Source: Pyronema omphalodes
Taxonomy: Eukaryota; Ascomycota; Pezizomycetes; Pezizales; Pyronemataceae
DNA: 64,000 nucleotides
Assembly: GCA_024516155.1 (NCBI GenBank)
Contig: JAJJXM010000004.1
Coordinates: 558,001-622,000 of the forward strand
Reading direction: 5' to 3'
The notes below the pieces were generated by a model. That model saw only the letters and a program-made list of their open reading frames with translations, ran no database searches and was not told the origin of the DNA. This document shows, in pieces, positions 20,722-34,640 of the stretch (position 1 is the stretch's first letter; every line of letters begins with the position of its first letter). The position numbers and the translations under genes are program-made.

Positions 20722-21440
20722 TTAAGCAAAGTTGAACCAATTTACTTTATCCACAAGATCTTTGTGGCGGTATTGAGAAATATTATCTGCTTTACTTATC
20801 AGGCACATTGAGCAATCCAACAGCTCTACGTTTCCTGAGATATCCGAACATCCTTCATGTTTCAAGATACGAAAGCTCATCATTCGCAAAGCATTATGTA
20901 GATAACCATCTAGTAAACGCATATAGATTACTCCCCAGTCCAGGTCACCGAAAGTGAGAATGAGTGAGAATTCGTGATTGGGATTCACATTCAATTGATT
21001 AAATCCGCCTGCAAGAAGGACTTTACCTCCAACTTTGCCACGAAAGCGGTTCAACTGTATAGTACATTTATCATCGCTTACATAATTACACGCAAGAATT
21101 TGGACATCTGAAACATTGATACCATGACCAATAGCACTCGAATGTTGCTTGATTTCTTGTCGATATGAAGCTACTAGGTTAAGTGGACTGAAACCTGACG
21201 CGTTAAGCAATGTAAGCAAAATACGAGCCTAAGCAGACATATAGCTAAGAACATTGACATATGCCCGTTGAACCGTTCTTCCAATTTCGGAATGGTTTTT
21301 TCATAATCCCGGCCAGCTCCCCTTCGTCCAAGCACTGCTCTTACGACTAAAAAGAAAAAGAAGGAGCACAAATTTCTAAGACTTAATATTTGGCCCTGTT
21401 CCTGCATCTGTGATGTATGAGTGATACTTGATGATGCCAA
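20722..21440 (-). pseudogene. Possible decayed or frameshifted hypothetical gene
   Basis: Two overlapping minus-strand frames lie here: 21174..21440 (88 residues, starts MASSSITHTSQMQEQG) and 20722..21219 (165 residues, no ATG start, ends DKVNWFNFA). They sit in adjacent frames. The first runs DYEKTIPKLEERFNGHMSMF, and the second continues with GFSPLNLVASYRQEIKQHS. Codon content looks more protein-like than other frames in the gene-poor region, and the join could be a frameshift or an unrecognised intron (a CTTAG acceptor-like site lies near 21225-21230). No known domain is recognised. It may be a broken gene, a real two-exon gene, or chance open frames; I cannot decide. Confidence 0.28.
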
Positions 21441-24400
21441 TGTATTATGGTAGTCTACTTTGCCTTCCTATGTTTCCGTTGGAACCACTACAGATTTTTT
21501 CGCTCGCCCACTTCAGAGCTAGTTTGTAGAAGTACGTTTCACTGTTCATCAGCATTTGTCACAGTGTATCGTGGTCATTTCGAATTTGCTGTCTAAGAGA
21601 AGCCTTGTTCGTTTATATAACATCAAATTACCCAACGCTGGGCTACCTTCACTCCAAAACGAAGACGCACTCGACAACTTTTTTTGTCCTCTTCTTTTTT
21701 TTCCCTGTTAGGCTTATTTCAGAGTCATGGACCAAAAAAGAAAAACAAGTGCCCACCAAAGATATGCAAGGAGGGGAAAAAAACAAAGATCCGCAAAATA
21801 TGTTACAATATTTCAAATATATGTCAAAACAAATCAAATATATGTCAAGACTATTGTAACATATCACGCCGATAAACGAAAAAAAGAGAGAAGGCAAAGG
21901 GTCAAAGACATGATTATATAGCCAGTTAAAACCCCGGGAGCTGAAAGCTGGAAGATGTCACATTGCGTGTACCATTACCAAACAGGTTTCAGATCAAGGA
22001 ATGAGAAGAGGTAGACGGTAGGAACAAACGGCAAAAGGAATAGAGGAAGAAACGTTTCGCAATTGGTTCCACCCTGCGAGGCAAGGAACTGGGTCACGGT
22101 TAGAATTAGACTTAGGATCATGTTATTAGTGCCATTACCACGGGATCAAGTAACGCCCATAGAATACTTGGAATTTGGTAGCCATCCGCCGTTGCCGTGA
22201 TAAGAGTAGCCAATCTTTACCCATTCGTGAATTTGCATCTTCTTTTGGCCCCAATGGCTATATAATCCTACCATTCTCCCTTCTTAACTACTTGTGCCCG
22301 GCAAGAGTAACCCTTTCACACAGCTTAGGGCAATTGAGAAAAGCCTGACGGTGCTCGGTTAAAGCCTGGTAGAAGAATAATTCTCGTTCTTTTTGTTTTT
22401 ACTATTATCAAGATACACAAGGCCCTCTCCTTCTCAAGACAGTCCGAGATTTTGGATTGTATCTGAGGAATCCAAAACCATACGATAACCCAACCTGAGC
22501 TTGTATATGCAATACTCGCTTGTGGTATATTTCTCATATTGATTGGGATCAAATATAATATGTATTTTCCACAATTTCGCTATTTCTCATAAGACGTACT
22601 GACCGTAACAACCATATTCCGTGTTTGGTAATGGCCTTGACCATTCTTCTTCATGTTACGTTCACTGCAGCGCTGTCGACTGATACCAATCACAGCTGAT
22701 CACTCAACTTCATAGTATTAATAATATTTCATTTTTGCTCCCAATCTTATGGTTATGACAATCATCACTCAACTTCAGTATTGGCATTCGCCATAACACC
22801 CGGTCACAATGTTCGAACTAAGTCAGTATCGGCTATCTTAGAAGGAAATACTTTATATAACGAGGAATTCATGGTTCACATCTATAAACAAGCATCACAG
22901 CCTAGGTCACATCTAATCGGGCAATCATGATAGATTTCCGTTAGCTTAGGGTTCTAATTGTTTTAGAATGCATAGAACCCTCTTCATGATACACAGCTGA
23001 AGGCCCAGAGGTCTAAAAACTAGCAGCTTAAAGTTCATTGTTGACGTATGTAATCTACATCACACCACAACTTCTCGCTATGTACCTAAGTTTACCGCCT
23101 TGTTGAGACTCGTAACTAACCTCCAGCCAAAAGAATCGAAAGGTTTCAAGAATGAAACCTAGTTCTGAAATCCATCAAGTGTTGATTCTGCCCCAAATCA
23201 TATACAGAGCCTGCAAGGCTTAGTGATACAATATCGCCGCTGTAAAGATTCTCATACCGTACGGGCAAAATCCAATCATGATGCAGAACTATTGCCATTG
23301 AATTTTATTTCCACGTTCTTGACGTCACGAAATAACAATGTCCGCCGCCTCGGTACCGCCTCGTTCGAAGCCTCAACACAAATAAGGCTTAATCACAAGC
23401 CATCACTCAGTGTTCACCCGCGGCGATTTCCTGAAATAATCGAGTCACGTGGAATACCGCTGAAGCCATCCTTGGATAGAACGTCCGTGTATTCATATCG
23501 TCAATCATCTCGGAACCACCTATCTTTACAGGCTCCCGATGCATCTCGGGTATCAGTAAACCTGATCGGTGATCGTCTATGAGACATGCACTTTCGTCAC
23601 CGGACATCTTTGCGTCTCAAGGGCATTCAATGGAGAATGCCTGGATCAAACCCCCAAATTTAATATAGATAAGTGCTTTCTAAATCGCTCGCTACGATCG
23701 TAGCCATGTGGTTGAGATCTTTTCATTCTTTCCGGGGGTATTGCCGATTCTTGGACCTTGACATTTCTCGGATTCGCCGGCGACGGGGCCTCGGACGCAT
23801 AGACGCCCCGGGAAGCCTTGGTGGCAACGTGGTTGATTCCCCAGACGCCGAATTAGAATGTACTATGGCCAAGATCAGTTTGTGGCGTCTACTTGGCATC
23901 ACTGCGTCAGGCGTCTTGAATCAAAAGTGTGAATCCCCCCTACAAGTTTGGTAGTACCGTCTGTACGTCTCTTCATGCAATTTCCGGTTGATTTCAGACG
24001 GGTTTAATTAGGAGAAAAAAAATATAGTTTTTGCCACGTGCTAGTGTTACTCGCCGCATCAATAGTCTCTAACAATCATCTTTAGACGGTCTTACCGGTC
24101 ATCAGAAATCACCGGCCGTCAGGATTTACAGGCCGGCGACCTTCCCCTGGTTCACATCATGGACGTCACACATATCACAGTAACACACACTTACCACTAG
24201 CTTGAGTCATTGGCCCGTCTCTCCCCTCATTAAGTGGCGTCTCCAAAAGTAGATTGGCCAATACGCGCTCTTGCGCTCACGTCGCCTGCATAGTGAAGTT
24301 AACATTAAATCGTACATCTTTATACGTCTCTACCTAAGCTCGGCTATCAAATTTTAACCTCATCTCCGGTTGATCTTGATCTGTAGATTGATCATTGATC

Positions 24401-27006
24401 TTCCCTGCACGTCAGCAGCCACCAACAGATAGATTCTGGCACAGCTGCATAACCTGTTCGACATATTTTTTTGAATCTCGACTAGCTAGCAGATTTCTGA
24501 TCCAGATTGTCTGTCTAGTAATCTAAAGTGAATACTGACATAGTTTAGAGCGCATAAAGAAGTTAGATAGCATAATTGGGTCCGAGATTACTTCCATACC
24601 CTCACGGACTACCTCGGACGAACTCATTAGTGCATCGTACAGCCTTGAAAACAACTGTCTCACATCAAAGACGTACAGTAGGACGTAAGGGAAGAAAGCA
24701 CTAGTAACTCGTAACGATCAATCATAATTTCGGCCTTCTGATTCCGCGTCTGTGATGTTCCGTGGCTTGTGGAACAAGTATGTGTAATACTCTGTGGTAC
24801 TACACATACATTGGTGATTACACATATTTCCATATCATCTATTGTTTGCGTTCAAGTATGTATTGATGAGGGCACAACCGGTCTTATATTTAGAGGCTAA
24901 TAAGGAGAAGACCCTAAAAATTAACTCCATGAGTCACAGGCCCCTTCAGCCCTCTCTATAGCCCTTCAGTCCTTTGTCCCAGTAGGGCCATAGTTGAGAG
25001 ATCTCCGACGGTAGAGGTACAGATGGGCACATCCATGGAAGTCTCCGGCCTGATCTAGTCACCGGTATTTATCGTCGTCTTGACTCGTCAGGTCACTTCT
25101 GCGTGACCCTTTTTAACGGGAGTATGCGTCTGCATAGGGAAGTATACGAGGAGGTCTAGATTTGGAACAGTATAGTATAGCCTAGGTAATACAGCATATG
25201 TTTGTGTTGAGTAGTGACTAGTCTATTTACACCACGTCGGGAAGTAGCAGCGGCGGCTTACAAGCTAGCTATCAAAGATCAGGACAACACCGGAGATCAG
25301 TGTACTTTACAATAGATAGAGTAGATAGTGACACTTGCCACATTGACGTCTGCTTCAGAGGATACGTAACGCCGCAGCATCAACTGCCCAGTAACAAAAG
25401 CCTCAAAAATCTAAAATGCCACCCCATTGACCGTGGCTAATTTGTCCTATCCCAGGAAACATAGCGTCGGGGATCGGTGATCGCTTATACCTCCCCTCGC
25501 AAATATCTAAGTTATTGCCATGGTGAACACAACATTCAGGCCTACCTAAAGCTTCCGATTGCCGCGAAATAACGATGATCCGATAAAGGCTATTAACTAG
25601 CGCAACAGTAATCTTATGATTGCCGTGAAAATAGACTTCCGTAGGTTGTAGGTCATGGTTTTAATGTTTAATATAATTGTGTGTGTTCCGTACCTAGGTA
25701 CCATCAATCGGTATCCCCGGGCTCCCCAGTCTCCCCGAAAATCTTCTTGCGGAATCAAAGAAATCAGGACACTGTCGTCAAAACCTAGCCGAATAATAAG
25801 CTTAAAAATTCCATTCTAGATTTGAAACATAAATGGACCCATAAATATGATGCCACTGTGGCAAATGTTCAGATGGCTGAAATTAGTTGAGTAACTAGCC
25901 CAGGCCCATAGTATTTGGGTACCTCTGGTGCAGAAATGCGCACTGCACACGCGAGAATGGTCATACATGAAACAACCATAAGTAGTGCGGCATTAAATAC
26001 ACTTGTGACGGAGATCAATAATGGCGCATTAATGGGTTGATTATTGGTCGGATAATGTACGTTAGTACATATCGTATGCTTATGATTTAACGTTTCTTTA
26101 GGCGTCATGATATGATTATCGTCTGATACATATCGCCCTAGATTCTAACCGAAGCTCGAATGATACGAGAAGAATACATAATCAAGCCATTTTGTTTATG
26201 CATGGTATGATTTTCTAGTCTATGCCGGTGCCTATGTACATATAGACTAAAATGTTATCAGCTCATGATTGAAGTTAATTCCACACCGGCGCTTTAATCT
26301 AGTGATGCGTGTTATAAGGGTCACGATATATGTTTAATTTTTTTAACCATATCCTGGCCGATATTTTACGCCCCAAGGCATAAAAAAAAACCTCATTAAA
26401 GCTACCAGTCTATCATGCGACCACGTCATGATAAAATCGTCGACCGGCATATACAAACACTAACTAGCTTATAGCTGACGTGCTCATTTGTAATTTGTTT
26501 AGCCACGGTGAGCCACGTGGGAAGGAAATATGTAGAAACGGGATACGTACCTGGTATCTTAAATCCGCTTATTGAAACTTCACAACTGTCAGAAAGTGTT
26601 ACTTATGCGTTTGTAGTACGAAGTTCGACCCTTGTCTAGACCTATCATATGCCATGCTTTTCTGAGGCTTCGGATTTACCTAACTAGCTGGAGACGTCGC
26701 CCGATGTTATCTTGCCTGGTTATTGGATACTCTGTATGTATCATAATTCTGCTTTAGTGAATTTGTGAGGAATATTAGGGCTACTCATTAACAAGTAGAT
26801 AATGGCATTGACGTTCTCAACCGGAAGTAAACGATAACTAATACCATTTACCAATCCATTCATCCATCACCCCGAGCAATCACTTTTTTCAACTTCTTTC
26901 TATCTAAAAAGAAATTTATGATCAATATTAAGGCTCCAAATTGCTAATTGACGTGCACCTGCTACCTGCAGAGCCCTGAGTCCAAACGGGACGAGACCAT
27001 AGACGT

Positions 27007-27104
27007 GGCGTAACGAAGTAACACGAAGTAAGTAACGTGAATTAATGCGAAGTAACAAAGTAATGCGAAGTAACAAAGTAATGCGAAGTAACGTGAAGTG
27101 ACGG
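27007..27104. repeat. 18-bp tandem repeat array
   Basis: The unit AATGCGAAGTAACAAAGT occurs twice exactly (27044-27061, 27062-27079), followed by a third diverged copy, and is preceded by looser CGAAGTAA repeats from 27012. It is read directly. Confidence 0.85.
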
Positions 27105-28421
27105 AATCACCGTGTATGACAAACATAAATGCCTTTTTTTCAAAGAAAGAAAGCAAGAAATTTAAGCTTCATTAAGCTTCCTGACGTTGTGTCATCGGAC
27201 AACTCCGGACGGAACGTTTGAAACGTTACTGCATATGATTAAAACTAAACTAAATGTTGAAACGTTTCGAAGTGGTCATGTTTCCTGTCTCTGCCCCTGG
27301 TCGTGTGAGCAGTGTGTGCAGTGTGCACAGCTTCGTAAGTGCTAGTGATGCCATGCATGGGCGGTATCAATATTTATTAACCAAGTAATCTAACAGTACA
27401 TAAATAAACTGTACACAACATTATTATTGTGCTTAATTTTTACTGATCACCGGTAACTACTCGCTTTTAAATCATAATTCATAATTCATAATCCAGGAAT
27501 TGTGATTGGCTGGGCTGGGTTTGACTGCTCAGGAGACCTGAATCTAAATAAAGCAACCCTAGAAAACCCAGGAAACCGATGAAAGCTTATCCTCGGTGAA
27601 AAAAAAAAGAATCAAAACATCAAAACCCCTCTTCCCAAAACCTTCAACATCAATAAACGTCTTTTGGATCTCTACCCCTTTAAGCTTTATTTTTAAGTAT
27701 TCAAGTATTCAAGTATTTAAGTTATTCCAGTATACAGTTTTCTAGCTAACGTTTTAACTTTCCTCAATTTTTCACTACGGAGCTACAGGATACAGCTTTA
27801 ACTTTCCATAGTTCCAGTGTTGTGGTAAAACATTAGGCTCGAGGTTCTAGATTCGGTATGTACATAAGTTACTAGGCGCGGTTGATTATGAACCTTGCTA
27901 CATAGCAAGTTTAAACTTATGGGTGGTACGGTTTGATGTTGATGATGATGATGTCACAATGTGATTATTGGGGTTTGTGGGGTTATTAAGTAAGTTGACA
28001 TTAGGGTGTTCTTCCTTTAGTTTAGGCATACGTACCGAGTTTTAAGGAAGGAAATTTGCGTAACGGCTTAGACTGGGGTAGGGTGCACTGGGGTAAATAT
28101 CGGACCGATGAGGTACACCAACCGACTTTGATGTCTAGAAGCCCCGCCTAGTTTTCCCCTATAACGAATTTCTCCGGTGATGTTTCTCATCAAAATACAA
28201 ATTTTGTTATGATCAAAGTAAATATCTATTCGCTATACTTTTGTTGGTATATAATCACTATCACCAAAATATCCCTATCACTTTTTATCTTTCCCCATCT
28301 GCGCTATCTTGGTCATCATATGTGCGTCTAATTCCAAAAATCCGGTATCAACTAAAACATCTAATCGAGCAACACTTGCTCTCAACGAATTCACTGGCTA
28401 TCAGTCTCTCCTAGCCTTCAG

Positions 28422-28445
28422 CCCCCCCCCCCCCCCCCCCCCCCC
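28422..28445. repeat. 24-nt poly-C tract
   Basis: An uninterrupted C run on the plus strand (G on the transcribed strand of the neighbouring gene) lies 75 bp downstream of the glutamate-cysteine ligase stop, probably inside its 3' untranslated region. Confidence 0.9.
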
Positions 28446-28520
28446 TCTTGTACCCGCTCGCTTGGCAGCTCAATCTCTCTCACTCTTCCTCCTTCGAATG
28501 AATCCAGAATCGAGGGGTCC

Positions 28521-31228
28521 CTAACCTCTCTGACCCAGTAATTCAATCTCCTTTCCATCTCCGGTGATTCCCTCACTTCCCAATCTCTCAACCACCTTCA
28601 TCAGATCATAATTGACCCTATCCCCGATTACAGAGTCCTTTTTATAATCCGGATGGGTTCTCACAAAGTCCCTGATCCAGCTTGCTCCGGTTTTCAACTC
28701 TCCCGAAGCTCTCTTCGAAATAAGCCGCAAATAACCAGCCAACTCACACCTGGTAACAACATCCACATTTACCGTATCCAAATAAGATTCAATAAGTGGA
28801 ATCAAACCAATAAACTCACACTCCCTGTCTTTGGTTCCATTCATAATCTCATCAATGGTAAACAAGCCATATTCATCCTCCACAGCTATGGGGGTAACAG
28901 GTCTTGTGCAAGCAGGGGAATTCACTGTGCTTCCTTGTCTAGACCCTCCAATTCTAGGAGGAGGGAATAGATTCTTTCTGAACCAGAATTTCTGGTCTAA
29001 AACCGCATTACGGGCGTGGGCTCGCGCCATGTTATCGTCGACTTTGGAAATGGGAATGTAAAGGTTAAGGTCGTAGGAAAGGATGACTCGGGTTAATAAC
29101 ACTGTGAAAATAGCAAAGGCTGCGTTCTCAAAATCGGTCAACTGAATTTCCATAGAGCGGAATTCCACACGCCAGCCGATGTTGCCTCCAGGTGGAGGTG
29201 GCTTGAAGCGCATGTGCTGCCAGTTGGTGGATTGGAGGTTCTATTAGGAAAATTAGACATTGCGCACTACGCATGGAGGATCGCGATGCAAGGATATGGA
29301 TGTGGGGCGGGAGATGCACAGGGCTGCATGAACGCAGCACCTAGCAACCTTTCAGGGGAAAATCATGACTATGGTGCCATAGTGGTAAAGAAATCCGGGA
29401 AAGTAGCACAAACCTCAAAATGATCCGCCTTTCCTTCTGCAGGCTCATCCAGCGTCTCCTGGAAAATAACAATGGGGTCACGAATAAAGAGGTGTGCGAA
29501 ATGTGTGGATAACCGTTCATCCATACCTATATCCATCAGTCCCTATGTTTGTTGCCTGCAGTGTAACCTCAACAGGGAATATGCATACCGTTCTCAATTA
29601 ACCTCTTCTTGATATCCTCATCAATAACCAAATTTAAATCATTGTACTCATCCCTGAGCCTTGGATCATCTGCAAGATAAGTCGATACAGAGTCGTACCG
29701 TGATTTCGGAATTTTCCATCTGTTGTTTTTGAGAGGCTATTTTCGTTAACTTCCATCTCCATCTCCCCTTATGCTAGCGTTGCCAAGCTCCACTCAGCTC
29801 CACGAAAAGCAAGCTCCCGGCAATCAAAAAAAACTCACCTTCAGCCCCCTCTCCTCCTCTGTTCTATCATCCACCGCTCCCGAGATAACATTCCACCTCA
29901 CATCTGTATCCACCAAAAATCCCTTCAAAATCGGCGTATTGGCACTTAACGCCAACATAATTGGTCCCAACGGACAGAGCTGATCATAAAGCTTCCTTGC
30001 CTCCCCAATATTCTTCGCCTGGAATGTAATTTGCAAACAGCATGAGCCCATTCCAAAGCCCATTGCATCCATGTAAACATGACCTTCCTTCGCAGCACCA
30101 TTCCTAACATCATCATCCTCTGGGAAAAGATGACGGTCGTAGTCAATCGTAGGGTCTAGAAACGGACGGGGTGTATTTTCGTCGTAAAAAACGGGCATGT
30201 TGATGGCTACTTTACTACCCCTTCGAGAACGGATATTGGCCGCTAAGGTAGGGAAACGGATATGGGGGTTGATGCATTCGTCGGGGATGAACTGAGAGCG
30301 TGATTTGCTACCGGTGGCGGGGTAGTGCGGGGTTGTAAAGATGTCCCGGCCCATGCGGGGGAAGGCGGGGAGGGTTATGGGGGTTTCGTTTGGGGCCATG
30401 TGCTTTTTGGCGATTGTTCGGCTGTTGGAGATCCCATGATTAGCTGACTACTGGGGGTGGGGGGGTGCTGTAGAGGAGAGCTGAGGTGCAGAACATACCG
30501 AAGCTTCATGTTAGGTTCCACGCTCAAGAGGTCTTTCCAGGACAGGGAAAAAGGAGCGCCGGGAGTGGCTTCAAGCATGAAACGACCGAATTCGGGGTGG
30601 AAAGTAGGGAGAGGATCGGGTTTTCTATACACCGTCAATATCCTATTCAACCTAATAACCAAGTAGCATTCGTATGACGAGGGAACAAACTCTGTCGTAG
30701 TCCCATTGATCTCAGGAACACCTCCTCCAGCTTTCCGGAGCTTCTCGTCGGCCGCAAGAGCATCGAGGATTTCGGCCTGTCGTAGTGAAAGCGTAGCAGT
30801 CTTGTTCTCGTCGTCGTAGGAGATTACGAGGTATTCAATCTATCCCCCTCATGTCAATCGTTAGTTTAGCCAACATTCCGGCGTGTAGCAATAAGCTGAA
30901 GCTTCACAAACCTCGTCTCCCCATAACAAGATATCGCGTTCATTTCCGCGGTAAGAATTCCAAATCTCTAGGAGTTGCTATGGTTTTCAGTTAGCCGGCG
31001 GCTATTCGTTGCGCTGCACCAAAGGCGCAGAATTTGCTATGCATGACATCATGAGGAAAAGGTACCTGGATTCCAAGTTGACGCACTTGGTCTGCTCGTT
31101 TTTTCGCTTCTTCCCAAACCAGAGGGGTACCAAGAGCCCTGCGATAGAACGGGGGGAATGTCAGTTGGAACAGATTAGATTATAAACACAGTTAAGTGGA
31201 CAAGTCGCGCGACTCACAAGAGACCCAT
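28521..31228 (-). CDS. GSH1: Glutamate-cysteine ligase catalytic subunit
   Basis: This enzyme (EC 6.3.2.2) joins glutamate and cysteine with ATP, the first and limiting step of glutathione synthesis in the cytosol. Proposed CDS: complement(join(28521..29240, 29414..29526, 29589..29736, 29839..30421, 30499..30839, 30912..30977, 31066..31138, 31218..31228)), 684 residues. The first coding exon has only 11 nt. Splicing gives MGLLALGTPLVWEEAKKRAD, the conserved eukaryotic start. Family motifs follow: LLWGDEIEYLVISYDD (metal and ATP site), FHPEFGRFMLEATPGAP, RSQFIPDECINPHIRFPTLA, NIRSRRGSKVAINMPVF, FGMGSCCLQITFQA, KIPKSRYDSVSTYL, HFAHLFIRDPIVIF, NLQSTNWQHMRFKPPPPGG and WRVEFRSMEIQLTDFEN. Introns are 53-102 nt except the last at 173 nt. 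I found no canonical Yap1 (TTAGTAA/TTACTAA) site in the upstream kilobase. Confidence 0.95.
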
Positions 31229-33620
31229 GGGAGTTATTTTATGTCTCCTCCCGCTCCTTGTTCCTGCTAGATGGCTCCTCGGGTTCTTCGGGTTCCTCAC
31301 TCAGGTGAAGATGTCGTTACTGTCACGGAAGAATGTCGTAATATAATGCGTTCTCGACGTACACTGCGGCTGTCCTGCGACCAGTAGATGAGGGATGTTA
31401 AGAAGGAACTGCTGGTCGATCAATGATCTCGCACAGGGTTTCCGTTATGAGGTGCGGGGATTAGTTATGTCCCTTGCTCGGAATTCCGTAAGTGTTGTGT
31501 CGGAGCGATTAGATTTTGAAGCACAAGGCTTTTTTTCGGTTGCTAAGGTAAGCTGTAGTTCCGGTGGATCACCGTTTCCTGCTTAGCTGCCGGTTGGAAG
31601 CTCCTAAGGGCGCCCTTGAAGTTTCAATTCGGGTGGATCGGGGTTAACTGTAAACGAGGCTGAACTGAAGACAAGGAGAAGAGACTCAGAAAAGAATTTC
31701 TAAGGAAGTAAATAATAAAATCCGAAGAAGTCTGGTACCGATTCCTCGTTCGAAAGGGAACAGAGGATTTATGGTGGAGCGACCTCCACGCGCGGGGCGG
31801 GCGGGTGGTGGGGTTAGGTTGCACATGATGCGGCTCAAGCTTTATAATTGAAGTTCCGCTCTGCATCTCCAGCTCCCGCTTTGTCCAGAAGCAAACGAGG
31901 AGAAAACGGATTTCAGCAAAGAGAATGAGCACGTTTGGGTGTGGTTGGTTGGAAGCCATCCACGGATTCATTTCGGTAACAGAAGAAGAAGCGGAACTTA
32001 TTGAGTGTTGATATCAATACAGAGCACAGTAAAGTTTATTCAGCATCAATGTTGTGAATTTGTACTCTCAAGAACTTTCAGCAACGGAATCAATCCAGAA
32101 ATATTGCCAGCAGCTAAAAGAGATTAACAAAATTTGCAAATTCAACACTCAACAAAGCCAACAATCTCCTGCTTGCTCCCAGGCTACCATCACAAATCAC
32201 AGCCGGCTTCTCAGCCTAGCAACATTTGAGAGGGCGGTGCAGCGGGGTGGCAGCGGTATTACATTTCGCGCATCGTGCTTACCAATACGACAAGTAACCG
32301 TCGGTCAGGACCCAGGATCCCCGCTCTGTTTTCCGCATCGCCCCGCAGGACGTCCGTCCCTCTCTCCACTTCCTCCACTTTTCCTTTTCATCCGTGTTTC
32401 ACTCCACTTCCTCCAATTTTCCTCGTCATCCGTGTCACCCTCCACTTCCTCCACTTCCCCTCTTTGATCCGTAAAAAAAAACGCGCTCCTTTGACAACAT
32501 TCTCGTGCTTCTTCAACACAACCTTAAATTTCAACAAGGATATAATTGCGTGCTAAAGCCTGACTTGCGATTTTTTGATATGCAACATTCCATTCCGCAA
32601 GCACCGACTGGCTGAAGGTTGTGGATGATCTGCAGCATGACGGACGCGGCTCTTCGCCTGTACGTAGCGATGGGGTGGGGACAGGAACTAAAAGTCTGCA
32701 GGGTGTGGAGCAACAGAAGAAAAGGAACCAGTGCCCCACGTTGGCGTTATGTTCGGATTTCACGTTACACAAGGGAGAAATATGAAAGGAAATTGCACGT
32801 GTCAAACGGAACACCTCTTTGCTCTCCCGACGGACGTGAACGGCGACGTCTGGTCTATATATTACCGGTCCGGGCGGAAGGAATTCACAAAGCGAATGTG
32901 AAGGACACAACGTGACTCGTTACAAATTAACAATATCGAGTTCATTTATTCCATCTATTTCATCTACATATTCATTGCCCCGCAAAAATGATCTGATGGT
33001 TAAAAACATCTCGATGGATGCTGCACAGAGACGTCATCAGATCTCGGTTTCTTCCGGCGGGATATGATGACAACCAATATGTATGTTTCGGTGGCTTATC
33101 ATCAGATTAAGGCCGCAGAGTCGTAAGATGGATTAGATGAACCATTGCGAAATCCAACACAAGGTCTCGGGATAATTCGTCAGCAGAAATACAAATCACT
33201 GGTAGATCGCTGTGGTTTCATCTCATTGGTCGCCGGTTAGATTGGTCAGTCAGATTACATATGTAGTTGGAGAGTGAGATTTAAGTCATTCGTGCTTATG
33301 GTACATACATTCTCCGGTCCGTGACTCGGAGCAATCCCGGTGAAATCCGGCATGAACAATATAAAGTGATACAAGTGGCATCGGAGTCGGGCTCGGTCAC
33401 CACTCGGATGATATACTCCCCGAATTACCAATCGGGGGTTGCATAAGGCTGTAGAGTAGGTTTGAGATCACGATGTACCTATATGAAATGCATAACTCCT
33501 TCACTCGCTGTAAGATGCACTCAAACCAACAGCCTTGTATGCATGATTGAGGGGATGGGGCGATACATGCTTCGCCTTCAAGGCGAAAAGAGAAACACCA
33601 TCGAGCATATCGAATGCATC

Positions 33621-33658
33621 AAATGACAATACTACAAATGACAATACTACAAATGACT
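33621..33658. repeat. 15-bp tandem duplication
   Basis: The unit AAATGACAATACTAC occurs twice exactly and is followed by a partial third copy (AAATGACT). Confidence 0.85.
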
Positions 33659-34558
33659 CTACAGTCAAACTCAGAATAAGTGAATCGGCGATCTTTCTCA
33701 TATCCACCAGCCTTCTCCTGGGATCGGAAAATTTGAAATCAACAACATTAATCATCATCATCCGTTTCATCATCCTCATCATCATCATCTCGGCTCGGGT
33801 CGATCTTACAACATGCACCACCTCTACTCCCTGTAAGTTCCTTATCAGCGATACGGGTTCAAAGCTTTACAATTCCCCGGGCATAGTCTGATTATCATCT
33901 CGACTTTCTTAGGCCTATTATTCGATGTATTCCAAGTACAGTAAGAGTATAGTAAGCAAACGCATAAATCAAACCAAAAGTTCTATATAGCTCAGCGGCA
34001 ATTCTGTAATTTATATACCCTGAAGACTCAGAAGTTAGAATTTGGAAAAGAAAAAAAAAGTCTACAGAACATGCACGGTTGTCATGAAGGGTCATACATA
34101 TTGAATTTATCCAACGGCCAACCCATAGCCCCCACCATACCGCATACCGCAGCCCTGCATCTTCTGCAAGAGAAGCCAGAAGAATTTTTTCTTCTGCAGG
34201 GCGCATAAGAAGAAAAAAAATGGAAAAAGTAAACATGATGCAGACCATCCATCCATCCATTCAGTCATCTACCCAGCCGGCCAGCCAGTCATCTAGCTAC
34301 ATAGTAATCCCGTCGTCAATCCAGTAATCCAGTAATCCAGGCCTTCAGTCATCCCATCCCGTACCCGAGCTCATCGTCGATTCTCGATTATTGATTACCC
34401 TGGGAGCCGGCCTGGAAAGGAAAGCCCTGGAAGCTCTGGGGCCCTAGCGAGCCCTGGCGATACACACAGATACAACGACAGATATGGTACCCATATGTAC
34501 CAACACACCCATGCTATGATGTATTATGTATGCAACTGACAAATAAACAACATCCTTG

Positions 34559-34640
34559 AACCCAACCCAACCCTACCCAGGCCAACCCTACCCAGGCCAA
34601 TCCAACCCAATCCAACCCAATCCAATCCAAGCCAACCCAA
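34559..34640. repeat. CCAACCC/CCAATCC minisatellite
   Basis: Short direct repeats: a 15-bp unit CCAACCCTACCCAGG appears twice, then runs of CCAATCCAAC-type 10-mers. The minus-strand frame through it reads as a Gly-Leu-Trp-Val repeat, which is a by-product of the repeat and not a gene. Confidence 0.8.

Larger units (their letters stand above)
21441..28520. other. Gene-poor region 1
   Basis: About 7 kb of AT-leaning sequence in which I see no convincing gene on either strand. Open frames are short, lack recognisable motifs and are not linked by plausible splice pairs. Purine-rich tracts are seen around 21680-21900. A short 18-bp tandem array lies at 27.0 kb, and a 24-nt poly-C lies just downstream of the glutamate-cysteine ligase stop. 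No long terminal repeats or transposase-like reading frames were recognised, but old, mutated transposon remains cannot be excluded by eye. Confidence 0.5.

Noticed and set aside
30499..30839. Possible extra intron before FHPEFGRFMLEATPG in glutamate-cysteine ligase
   Set aside because: No donor/acceptor pair in this exon removes a multiple of three while keeping frame. Filamentous fungi are known to have extra residues at this point, so it is kept as coding.
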